NCBI GenBank assembly: GCA_910577935.1
Contig: CAJTOT010000029.1
Coordinates: 1-6,344 of the forward strand
Source of the DNA: an uncultured Hungatella sp.
GTDB taxonomy: Bacteria > Bacillota > Clostridia > Lachnospirales > Lachnospiraceae
Direction of reading: 5' to 3'
DNA: 6,344 nt
Positions 1 to 5,885 of the stretch are shown in pieces (position 1 is the stretch's first letter; each line of letters starts with the position of its first letter). Position numbers and translations under genes: made by a program. The notes beneath the pieces were generated by a model. That model was not told where the DNA came from. It was given only the letters and a program-made list of their open reading frames with translations, and ran no database searches.

Positions 1-253
1 GTCCTTGTTCCAACATAGAATAAATCTGGTAGACACTCTCGCAGTACTCTTCCAGATACGGAACCGCAACAGTTCCCTCTCCTTCTGTCTCCTCGATCAT
101 CTCCCCCAGATTGATAGCGCTCTCCTGGCACTGGGCCAGAAGTCCCATTGCCTCCTCCCACCGGCCTGCCTCTATGGCCTTTTTGATTCCTCCATGTACA
201 TGGGCAAGGAGTCTTGTAACTTCTTCTGCCTGATCTTTTTGCGTTTTTCTCAT
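1..253 (-). CDS. Hypothetical protein, N-terminal part, cut by left edge
   Basis: The first 84 residues of a minus-strand gene are visible; the rest lies beyond position 1. It starts at ATG 253-251, with an AGGAAGG ribosome site at 269-263 and a 9-nt gap, which fixes the start. The visible part is helical and rich in Glu, Gln and Ala (EEAMGLLAQCQESAINLGE, then EETEGEG and YLEEYCESVYQIYSML), with no signal peptide or membrane segment. From memory, this opening resembles the N-terminus of large Lachnospiraceae proteins whose later part is related to CDP-glycerol glycerophosphotransferases, enzymes of teichoic-acid-like surface polymers. That resemblance is family recollection only: no catalytic part is in view. 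It lies downstream of the TnpB-like gene and its non-coding region, on the same strand, behind a leader full of palindromes. I am confident that it is a gene and unsure of its function. Confidence 0.75.
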   Translation of the reverse strand, partial: MRKTQKDQAEEVTRLLAHVHGGIKKAIEAGRWEEAMGLLAQCQESAINLGEMIEETEGEGTVAVPYLEEYCESVYQIYSMLEQG

Positions 254-362
254 CCTTTACCGCCTTCCTGCTGTCCAGGATTTTCTCGGTAAACCTCCAT
301 GCGCATGGGGCATACCTGAATTCATGCCGCCTGTTCGGCGGCGGACCTTTTAAGGTAAAACT
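254..362 (-). promoter_or_regulatory. Palindrome-rich leader of the left-edge gene
   Basis: Between the folded RNA region and the ATG at 253 lie several inverted repeats. Arms 345-349/352-356 give ACCTT/AAGGT. GCCGCC 326-331 pairs with GGCGGC 337-342 over a 5-nt loop. GGCAT 309-313 pairs with ATGCC 324-328, overlapping and so competing with the previous hairpin. CCATGCGCATGG at 297-308 is a perfect 12-bp palindrome. None is followed by a T-run, so these are not ordinary terminators. They could be operator sites, an mRNA leader fold, or the 3' end of the neighbouring non-coding RNA. I see no convincing -35/-10 pair. The AGGAAGG ribosome site is at 263-269. Confidence 0.4.
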
Positions 363-734
363 AATATGATATATTGGTCACCCTTCCGGGGTGATGGGAA
401 TCTGTCCCCTTCGCTCCCCGGTACGTCACGATTCCGCAAAGTATTCCTTAGCCAATCATGTTCCCGGGGTCCTGGCATACCCAATCCGCAGACCATCTGC
501 CTGCCTTCTAATGCCGTGTGGTTTTTTCCTTATGATTTCTCCTCTGACTCATCTGCCTTCGGACAGAGGGATTATCCATCAAAAGGTTATATATCATGGA
601 CAAATACCCCGGTCCTTTCGGTGAAATGAAAAACTATGCTATTTCCGGCATCCTTTTTTCATTTATCCGGTCATCTGTCCTTATGATCATTTATCACAAT
701 TTTTCTGTCTGCCATATCTTACATGGTCTTTATA
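363..734 (-). ncRNA. Candidate structured guide-type RNA (omegaRNA-like) downstream of TnpB-like gene
   Basis: This stretch follows the stop of the TnpB-like gene and holds no credible gene, but it is dense in stems. In transcription order: a 10-bp stem 664-655/633-624 capped by ATGC/GCAT at 651-648/639-636; a 5-bp stem 600-596/579-575; a 6-bp stem CCTCTG/CAGAGG at 569-564/546-541; GGCAT/ATGCC at 515-511/478-474, enclosing GCAGA-TGG-TCTGC at 500-488; a long-range 6-bp stem 469-464/421-416; GGGA-CAGAT-TCCC at 408-396; and TCACCC-CGGAA-GGGTGA at 394-378. In TnpB systems the omegaRNA lies at and after the 3' end of tnpB and ends in a scaffold followed by a guide. The last hairpin here is followed by AT-rich sequence at 377-361 that could be such a guide. 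The exact ends are unknown. At about 370 nt it is longer than typical omegaRNAs, so it may be processed or contain more than one RNA. No CRISPR repeats are present. Confidence 0.55.
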
Positions 735-2054
735 TTACAATTCTGATTTCTCTTCTGTCTTCAGCCCCCGCCTTCTGGCATTCCGTGCGCTGTTCTCTTT
801 CCTGTCAATCTGATATCCGCAGCTTGGGCACCGAAACAGCTGCCCCTCTTTCTCTCCCAAAGCGCCGCATCTGCCGCACTCACTGCTGATATCCTTCCCC
901 GGCACCTCTGCCAGCTCAATAGCCTGTTCTCTGCATTTTTGCGCCAGGCGGTCCTTTATATACCCCCGCTGCCACATGGCGGCATAATGGTTCATCTTCT
1001 TCACCTTTCCTTCCCCTGCCCTATGGGGCAGCCGGGGAAGGTAGATAATCTGAGGCTTTTCCTCTTTCAAAAAACGGTTTAATTCTCTGTTGATGTAGCT
1101 GTGAAGCTGCTCCTCCAGCCGCCGTTTTCCGGCATAATACTTCTTTCTTCCCGGATTAGCCTCCTTATTTTTTCCGTACACCGCCTGCTGCTCCCGGACC
1201 CAGTCCGAAAGCCTGCTCTGGTAAATCCCCAGCTCTTCTCCGTATCTGTGCCCCTGGTCTGTCACCACCATGGTCATCATCCCCATAGAGATTCCCACAA
1301 TCTTTGTGTAATCTCTATGCTTCTTTACAGCTATGTCCACAGGAACCTTCAGTTCAATCCGGCTTTCCTCAGGGAACAGGCTGACATAAATCTGCCTGGT
1401 ATAACTGTTCCCGTCAGTGAGAGGGACAAAAATCCGCTTCCTCTTCTCCTTCACGGCAATATAGATTCCATGGTCTCCATAGCCATAAGCCTTCCCGGTC
1501 ATGGAAAATCCCATGACTCCTTGTGTATGAAGTTTTTTATGACATTTTCGCGTCTGACGCGCCAGATAGTTTTCCATCCTTCTCACATCTACCAGAGAGG
1601 CAAGCTGGTCATACCGGCGATTTATGTCTTTGGGAAGTTTGAGAGGAGACCCGATTACAGCAGACTCAAATCCGTTGTTCACCTTCAGAAGAAACCTTAG
1701 AAAATGCTTCTCATCCTCCGACAAGTTCTGATTCTGGTTCACATTCCCCAGAATCATGGTCTTTGTCCTCGTCCACTGTGCCTTAATCTCTCCCAGAGCG
1801 TCAAACACCGCCATATAAAAGTATACCGACGGCATCCCCAGACTCTCTCTCAATCCGCTTTTTGTCATCTCATTCTGCACAGTGTAGCCCGGGTACAGCT
1901 TCGGCAGACTTCCTACGCCCCCATAACGCTGGTACACATAGTTCTTCACCGCGCCGTAGTCCCTGGCAATCTCCTGCAGCTTTGCCATGTCCTCCCCGGA
2001 GACAGGCCCCTTACTGTACTGGTGGACAATCTTGCAAATCGTGTCTGCCGGCAT
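735..2054 (-). CDS. TnpB-like RuvC/zinc-ribbon protein lacking catalytic residues
   Basis: The product is 439 aa. ATG 2054-2052 is chosen because AAGGAG at 2067-2062 lies 7 nt upstream; an in-frame TTG at 2060 is too close to that site. The layout is that of TnpB (IS200/IS605 and IS607 accessory proteins, ancestors of Cas12): a basic helical N-terminal half, then a RuvC-like fold interrupted by a zinc ribbon. RuvC-I reads IVGISMG (252-258), with Ser256 where VGIDLG has its Asp. RuvC-II reads IIYLPRL (336-342), with Pro340 or Leu339 where the Glu is expected. The ribbon is C393-x2-C396 and C409-x2-C412. RuvC-III reads DRKENSARN (417-425), with Lys419 at the usual second Asp of DRDxNAA. The WQRGYIKDRL helix (361-370) before the ribbon also fits. 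Intact TnpB is an RNA-guided nuclease; this copy should bind but not cut. Nuclease-dead TnpB homologues (TldR) are known RNA-guided repressors. No TnpA lies beside it and non-coding RNA-like sequence follows it. Function is inference; family membership is strong. Confidence 0.85.
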   Translation of the reverse strand: MPADTICKIVHQYSKGPVSGEDMAKLQEIARDYGAVKNYVYQRYGGVGSLPKLYPGYTVQNEMTKSGLRESLGMPSVYFYMAVFDALGEIKAQWTRTKTMILGNVNQNQNLSEDEKHFLRFLLKVNNGFESAVIGSPLKLPKDINRRYDQLASLVDVRRMENYLARQTRKCHKKLHTQGVMGFSMTGKAYGYGDHGIYIAVKEKRKRIFVPLTDGNSYTRQIYVSLFPEESRIELKVPVDIAVKKHRDYTKIVGISMGMMTMVVTDQGHRYGEELGIYQSRLSDWVREQQAVYGKNKEANPGRKKYYAGKRRLEEQLHSYINRELNRFLKEEKPQIIYLPRLPHRAGEGKVKKMNHYAAMWQRGYIKDRLAQKCREQAIELAEVPGKDISSECGRCGALGEKEGQLFRCPSCGYQIDRKENSARNARRRGLKTEEKSEL

Positions 2055-2113
2055 CGTCAATCTCCTTTTTTATGACTGTAAAATGCCACTGGAGGCGTCT
2101 GACCGCTGGTAAT

Positions 2114-2267
2114 TGACCAAAATGTGTACTTTTTGGCAATGGGAAACTATGGGAAAAAATCCATAAGAAAAAACGTTAAGAATATTGAAATTTTGACGAT
2201 ATTATGATAAGGTTAGTCTGAAATTGTGGCCGAAATGTACTTTGCCAAAAAGTACACATTTCGGCCA
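2114..2267. mobile_element. MITE-like element with 26-bp terminal inverted repeats
   Basis: The two ends, 2114-2139 and 2242-2267 (reverse complement), match at 24 of 26 positions. They share an identical 20-nt core AAATGTGTACTTTTTGGCAA and begin TG and end CA. The interior of about 100 bp is AT-rich and has no reading frame. The right end also carries a second, inverted copy of part of the repeat. TG...CA ends with repeated GTGTACTTTTT-like boxes recall IS21-family termini, so it may be a non-autonomous derivative of such an element. That family link is a guess. No clear target duplication is seen at the flanks (left ...GGTAAT, right CCCCAAA). It sits between the AAA ATPase gene and the TnpB-like gene, only 60 bp from the start of the latter, so it may influence that gene's expression. 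Confidence 0.6.
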
Positions 2268-2268
2268 C
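2226..2268. repeat. Long hairpin just after the AAA ATPase gene
   Basis: Arms 2226-2243 and 2249-2268 pair over 18 bp with a single 2-nt bulge and a 5-nt loop, forming a very stable stem-loop 11 bp after the stop codon of the ATPase gene. It coincides with the right end of the MITE-like element. No T-run follows on either strand, so it is not a standard intrinsic terminator, but it could protect the ATPase mRNA 3' end or slow transcription into the TnpB-like gene. Confidence 0.65.
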
Positions 2269-2279
2269 CCCAAATTCCT

Positions 2280-3866
2280 CTATACAACTGCTTCCACAAG
2301 AATCTTATCCCTCACTGCCACCTCCTTTATCCCTGTCCTTTTCTTTTTATTAAAATTGAAACTGAGCATATATCCTTTCTTCACATGATAGTGATCCAAA
2401 TAGTCCGCCAGCTGTTCCTCTCCCTCCTTGTGCCTTGCCTCTCCCCGCCATATCTTGAGTTCGACCACAAATTGTTCTCCGCCGTAATCTACAATCACAT
2501 CCGTTCGCTCCATATTGCGAGTCCTGGCTTCAATATAGTAATTGCCTCCCCCGTTGATAATCGGCCTTAGATAAAGCATAAAATACCGACGCCCGTCTTC
2601 TTCATAAAACTTTTCTCCCCTGTCACCATAGACATCATCAAAAAATATCACAAATTTTTCCAGAATCAGTCTCATGTTCAGGCGGCCATTGTCCACAAAT
2701 CGATTTTTTCCCTGGCTGGCAGATTGGTATATATCTAATTCCTGAACCTCTGGCAATGTGAGGAACATATTATACAGCCGCACTTCAAAAATCCTGTTTG
2801 AGATTGTTACCAAGCCATCATCAATTTTCACAAACCCAAACATAAGCGCCATATCAACTGCCCTATCATCAGGGCTGTACGCAATGTTCCGCCCCTGGAA
2901 TAGCAGCCGGTAAATCACATTCTTCAGCTCTGGATAATCATTTAACTTTCCAGTCAGAGACTCAAATAAAGTATTTTTTTCGCCTAACATGATTTTGACG
3001 GCCTCCAGGAAACCATCTTTTGTCCAGGCAGCGGCCCTGTCTGGAAAATCTTTACTCCCTGCAACTCTTTCATCTATCAATTTGCAGAGACGCGAAACCA
3101 AAAACGGGTATCCGGATGTATAATCAAACAACAGCTCCGCTATGCTCCCTGTATCCATGCCTGTTTGATAGTCAGCCTCATATCTCTTTAGCATCCCGGA
3201 AATATCCTCTGCCGAAAAACTTATATCTATCAGAAAATCAGCCGCTATATTCCATGGACTATTCATTTTTTTGTCGTCATCTTCTCTGATCTTCCTCTTA
3301 ATGTTCTTTACGTCATAAACCCCGGCCAGAATCACAGACTGAAATGTCGGCTTTCTGTCTCTGTTGATATAAGCCCCTCTCAGCTGGGCCAAAAAATCCA
3401 GAAACACTTGATTGTTTGTTGCGCTGTCCACCTCGTCTATGAGCAATACAATCCTTTTTTCTGACAATCCGCACCATTGGCCGAGAATTTTAAACAATAA
3501 AGATAATGTAACTCTTTTTTCGCTTTCTTCCGCCAGTCCCTTCAGACGGCTCCTGATTTCTTCTGGAATCTCCTCAACGCTATCCAGCAGTTCCGAAGAG
3601 AAAGCGGCGGCGAATACAGACTCATTTTCGAAATCAGCATGGCTCATAATCTGAAAATCCATGCTGATTACCATATAATCACCTTGCAGGAATCTGCTCA
3701 AGCCTCTTAAAATCGTAGTCTTTCCATATTGCCTGGCACGGTTGATGGTAAAATACTCTCCGCTGTCAACCATCTTCTTAATTTTTTCCAGCCTGGCTCT
3801 GATATCCACCATATAGTGCAAATCCGGCTTGCAATCTCCATTTACATTAAAAATCTTTTTAACCAT
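2280..3866 (-). CDS. AAA ATPase with C-terminal PD-(D/E)xK nuclease-like domain
   Basis: The product is 528 aa from ATG 3866-3864. GGGAG at 3878-3874 with a 7-nt gap supports this start; an upstream in-frame ATG at 3887 lacks a ribosome site at proper distance. The N-terminal part is a P-loop ATPase. Walker A reads NRARQYGKTT (42-51), a variant without the usual first glycine, with Lys49 and Thr50. Walker B reads IVLLIDEVD (139-147), with Asp144-Glu145. The stretch SFSAEDISGMLKRYE (216-230) and the FDYTSGYPFLVSRLC region (247-261) fit the lid of the AAA-ATPase-like group common in gut bacteria. The C-terminal part fits the associated PD-(D/E)xK (DUF1703-like) fold: Asp456 in RTDVIVD, Glu469 and Lys471 in VVELKIW, and QLADYL (485-490). 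The biological role of this group is not settled; mobile-element or defence functions have been suspected. It follows the serine recombinase on the same strand after a 124-bp gap. No signal peptide or membrane segment is seen. Confidence 0.85.
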   Translation of the reverse strand: MVKKIFNVNGDCKPDLHYMVDIRARLEKIKKMVDSGEYFTINRARQYGKTTILRGLSRFLQGDYMVISMDFQIMSHADFENESVFAAAFSSELLDSVEEIPEEIRSRLKGLAEESEKRVTLSLLFKILGQWCGLSEKRIVLLIDEVDSATNNQVFLDFLAQLRGAYINRDRKPTFQSVILAGVYDVKNIKRKIREDDDKKMNSPWNIAADFLIDISFSAEDISGMLKRYEADYQTGMDTGSIAELLFDYTSGYPFLVSRLCKLIDERVAGSKDFPDRAAAWTKDGFLEAVKIMLGEKNTLFESLTGKLNDYPELKNVIYRLLFQGRNIAYSPDDRAVDMALMFGFVKIDDGLVTISNRIFEVRLYNMFLTLPEVQELDIYQSASQGKNRFVDNGRLNMRLILEKFVIFFDDVYGDRGEKFYEEDGRRYFMLYLRPIINGGGNYYIEARTRNMERTDVIVDYGGEQFVVELKIWRGEARHKEGEEQLADYLDHYHVKKGYMLSFNFNKKKRTGIKEVAVRDKILVEAVV

Positions 3867-3888
3867 ATCCCCGCTCCCGCCTCTCATA

Positions 3889-3919
3889 AAAAACGTTTTT
3901 ACTCCTTTATTCTATTATA
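3889..3919 (-). promoter_or_regulatory. Possible -10 box and palindromic operator before the AAA ATPase gene
   Basis: On the minus strand a perfect TATAAT lies at 3919-3914, about 48 nt before the chosen ATG. Between it and the start is the perfect palindrome AAAAACGTTTTT (3889-3900), in the position of an operator. No good -35 hexamer is found at 16-18 nt, so the promoter is uncertain. The surrounding minus strand (about 3900-4000) is strongly purine-rich. Confidence 0.3.
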
Positions 3920-3990
3920 TTTCTCTCCTAATCTCAATCTCATTTTCTCCGCCCTCTCCCTCACATCTTCCCCGCTCCCCTGCTCTCTCA

Positions 3991-4596
3991 TCACTCCCAC
4001 ATCTTCTTCATAGCCCTGCTCCGCCGCCGAAAGGAAGTCAGCGGCATCCCGCACAGCTCCGCCCCCCTCCTGCCGGATATTTCCCCGGACAGCCAGCTCT
4101 GGCTGACCTGGCTGAAATTATCGGGCAGGGGGTTGGTGGGTCTTCCGAATTTCACGCCCCTCTGTCTTGCGGCGTCGATGCCCTCCCTCTGCCGTTCCCT
4201 GATGTTTTTCCGCTCATTTTCTGCCACGAAGGAGAGCACCTGCAGCACGATGTCGCTTAAAAATGTACCCATGAGATCTTTCCCCCTCCTCGTGTCGAGA
4301 AGGGGCATGTCAAGCACCACAATATCCACTTTTTTCTCTCTCGTCAGCACTCTCCACTGCTCCAGAATCTCCTCGTAGTTACGCCCCAGGCGATCGATGC
4401 TTTTCACATACAGCAGATCGTCCTCCTTCAGTTTTTTCATCAGCCGTTTGTACATAGGTCTCTCAAAATCTTTTCCGGACTGCTTGTCCACATAGATATT
4501 TTTCTCAGGCAGCTGCACCTCGCTCAACGCGATCAGCTGCCTGTCCTCTTTTTGTTCTCTTGTGCTGACTCGGGCATATCCATACATGTTGTTCAT
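3991..4596 (-). CDS. Small serine recombinase (resolvase/invertase family)
   Basis: The product is 201 aa, a normal length for a small serine recombinase. ATG 4596-4594 follows AGGAG at 4607-4603 with a 6-nt gap. The catalytic domain opens with YGYARVSTREQ: nucleophile Ser11, with Arg9 beside it. It continues with SGKDFERPMYKRLM (40-53) and VKSIDRLGRNYEEI (64-77), which carry the conserved Ser66, Asp68, Arg69 and Arg72. A long linking helix AENERKNIRERQREGI (125-140) leads to a C-terminal helix-turn-helix at about 160-198 (SGRRGAELCGMPLTSFRRR). Such enzymes cut and rejoin DNA at short paired sites, resolving cointegrates or inverting segments. No matching crossover site is evident here. It precedes the ATPase gene, and a transcription terminator lies upstream of it, so it probably starts its own transcript. 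Confidence 0.93.
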   Translation of the reverse strand: MNNMYGYARVSTREQKEDRQLIALSEVQLPEKNIYVDKQSGKDFERPMYKRLMKKLKEDDLLYVKSIDRLGRNYEEILEQWRVLTREKKVDIVVLDMPLLDTRRGKDLMGTFLSDIVLQVLSFVAENERKNIRERQREGIDAARQRGVKFGRPTNPLPDNFSQVSQSWLSGEISGRRGAELCGMPLTSFRRRSRAMKKMWE

Positions 4597-4672
4597 TGCA
4601 TTCTCCTTTTCCTTCGTAACTGTATCTCTGCCCTTCTATCTTATCTTTTTCTTGTCAAGCCGGCCATCATTG

Positions 4673-4714
4673 GATAATACAAAAAAGGAAAAATATACCA
4701 GAAAATACAAAAAA
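4673..4714. repeat. Pair of 14-bp direct repeats upstream of the recombinase gene
   Basis: GATAATACAAAAAA at 4673-4686 and GAAAATACAAAAAA at 4701-4714 differ at one base and start 28 bp apart. They are about 80-120 bp upstream of the recombinase start. They could be recombinase binding half-sites, or simple A-rich sequence that happens to repeat. The second copy overlaps the T-tract of the terminator at 4709-4735. Confidence 0.35.
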
Positions 4715-4735
4715 ATACCCTGGGCCCCCAGAGTA
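4709..4735 (-). terminator. Intrinsic terminator, minus strand
   Basis: On the minus strand, arms 4735-4728 and 4723-4716 form an 8-bp stem (one G-U pair) with a 4-nt loop, followed at once by seven T (4715-4709). This is a standard Rho-independent shape. The nearest upstream minus-strand gene is the CHAP hydrolase, whose stop is 320 bp away, with the oppositely directed DUF6774 gene between. If it serves that gene, the mRNA has a long 3' end antisense to the DUF6774 gene. It also insulates the recombinase gene from read-through. Confidence 0.65.
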
Positions 4736-4861
4736 CTCTCTTTACCGTTGCCAACTCTTTATCCCGATACTCTGGTTTTTCTTTCTGCACTACATTTTCA
4801 TAAACAACTTCTAATCCCCCCATCCCCCGCATAGACTGATACTGTTCACGAGGTGATTTTT

Positions 4862-5029
4862 ATGGAATCCTGTCAACTGGTCATGGCGATCTCCGCTCTG
4901 GCCCTGAATATCGCAGAGGGAAAGTCTTCCGACGAGATTGCCCTCATCAGCGCCGTGTTCTCTCAGCTGGGCGATACCCTGGACACCATCGCCGCCCAGC
5001 GGGAACTGTGCTCCCCGGGGGAGGAGTGA
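4862..5029 (+). CDS. Short DUF6774-like protein
   Basis: This 55-aa protein is the only plus-strand gene. ATG 4862-4864 follows GAGGTGA at 4850-4856 with a 5-nt gap. The sequence (ESCQLVMAISALALNIAEGK, then SSDEIALISAVFSQLGDTLDTIA) matches the pattern I know as DUF6774: a small, mostly helical protein widespread in Lachnospiraceae, with an SC/LV start, a GKS(S)DE turn and a QLGDTL motif. No function is known. It lacks a signal peptide; the first helix is mildly hydrophobic. It converges on the CHAP hydrolase gene, with a strong hairpin spanning its own stop codon. I see no clear promoter in the region before it. Confidence 0.85.
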   Translation: MESCQLVMAISALALNIAEGKSSDEIALISAVFSQLGDTLDTIAAQRELCSPGEE

Positions 5030-5038
5030 CTCCCCCGG
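5015..5038. terminator. GC-rich hairpin between convergent genes
   Basis: CCGGGGGAG (5015-5023) and CTCCCCCGG (5030-5038) form a perfect 9-bp stem whose 6-nt loop contains the TGA stop of the DUF6774 gene. It lies between two converging genes, 18 bp from the stop of the CHAP hydrolase. No T-run follows on either strand, so termination would be weak or factor-assisted; mRNA 3'-end protection is an alternative. Confidence 0.5.
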
Positions 5039-5055
5039 AAAATCCCTATTCTGTC

Positions 5056-5835
5056 TTACACAAACACTCCCACATTCTGGACTCCCTGCTCGTCCGTGGT
5101 GTACAGCGCGCACTCTAAGGGGTGGCCGGCCCTGGGCTCGAAGTAGTACCATTTTCCGTCAATCTCATGCCACTGGGTGAGGGCGTACCCGTCATCGTTA
5201 AAATAGTACTTGTGGCCGTTGATCACTTTCCAGCCGGACTTATAATAGGTGGCTTCCGTGTCAGCGTACCACCAGCCGTTGGAGTCGTGGTTCCATCCCG
5301 CCTCATACTGAGGCGTCTGGGCAAGGCTCCAGGCAGGCCGCCCATACCCGGCTATTTTGCCATATGACAACGGATAGGACTTCTCCCACACGCCTCCGCC
5401 GTTGGCCACCACCCCCTGGGCTCCGCTGGTGTTGCCTTCCACGGTGTAGATCTGATCTTTTGTGACTCCCGCCACGATACCTGTGTGATAGATTCTGACA
5501 GAATTCTCAAAAAATACCTGGTCGCCTTTTTGGGGAGTCTTTTTCCACATTCCCTTATCTTTGTAGTACTGCGCCGAGGCGGGGGTGTAAGCGCTGAAAC
5601 CTCCGCCCAGCATCTGCCGCGCCAAAACCTGACCGAAGGCTTTCACGAAACACCAGTCCACAAACATGTCGCACCAGGGCTGGGCCTGCAGGGACGGGTA
5701 TAAGTCCCTGGCATATTTTGTATAGTTATTGTTCCCGCTGTTGCCGGTCTTGCTGTCCAAGTCGCTGTCGGACTTTTTCTCCAGGTAACCTACTTCTTCT
5801 TTTGCTATACCTATAACCTTATCAATTCCGCTCAT
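5056..5835 (-). CDS. CHAP-type cell-wall hydrolase with wall-binding repeats (endolysin-like)
   Basis: The product is 259 aa from ATG 5835-5833. A perfect AGGAGG at 5848-5843 lies 7 nt upstream and decides the start over a longer frame from 5940. Residues 1 to about 166 are a CHAP amidase/endopeptidase: Cys55 in PWCDMFVDWCF is the probable nucleophile, His117 in YHTGIV the base, and Glu133/Asn135 in TVEGNTSG the third position. The end of the domain reads KIAGYGRPAW. Residues 179-234 hold aromatic cell-wall-binding repeats of the choline-binding type (GWNHDSNGWWYAD, YYKSGWKVINGHKYYFNDDGY, WHEIDGKWYYF). There is no signal peptide, as in holin-dependent phage endolysins, and the opening MSGIDKVIGIAKEEVGYLEK recalls clostridial phage lysins. 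No holin or phage gene is nearby, so it may be a prophage remnant or a host autolysin. It lies downstream of a folded leader with a U-tract. Confidence 0.88.
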   Translation of the reverse strand: MSGIDKVIGIAKEEVGYLEKKSDSDLDSKTGNSGNNNYTKYARDLYPSLQAQPWCDMFVDWCFVKAFGQVLARQMLGGGFSAYTPASAQYYKDKGMWKKTPQKGDQVFFENSVRIYHTGIVAGVTKDQIYTVEGNTSGAQGVVANGGGVWEKSYPLSYGKIAGYGRPAWSLAQTPQYEAGWNHDSNGWWYADTEATYYKSGWKVINGHKYYFNDDGYALTQWHEIDGKWYYFEPRAGHPLECALYTTDEQGVQNVGVFV

Positions 5836-5885
5836 AACCTTTCCTCCTGCCTCTAAAAGCAAAAATACGATAAACCTTACAATGC

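Noticed and set aside
363..734. A CRISPR array accompanying a Cas12-like effector
   Set aside because: No direct repeats with regular spacing; only inverted repeats are present.
366..889. Plus-strand open frames of 77-97 codons
   Set aside because: They overlap the structured non-coding region and the 3' end of the TnpB-like gene, lack ribosome sites and give low-complexity, non-protein-like sequences.
2055..2060. TTG at 2060 as start of the TnpB-like gene
   Set aside because: It would lie one base after the AAGGAGA site; ATG at 2054 has the right 7-nt spacing.
735..4596. An intact IS200/IS605 or IS607 transposon
   Set aside because: There is no Y1 TnpA. The serine recombinase has its catalytic domain first and helix-turn-helix last, the reverse of IS607 TnpA, and is separated from the TnpB-like gene by the ATPase gene and the MITE-like element.
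4653..4658. TTGACA on the minus strand as a -35 box for the recombinase gene
   Set aside because: The positions 16-18 nt downstream contain no -10-like hexamer.
4641..4832. A 63-codon minus-strand frame with a hydrophobic C-terminal stretch
   Set aside because: It reads through the intrinsic terminator at 4709-4735; the hydrophobic part is simply the T-rich tail translated. There is no proper ribosome site.
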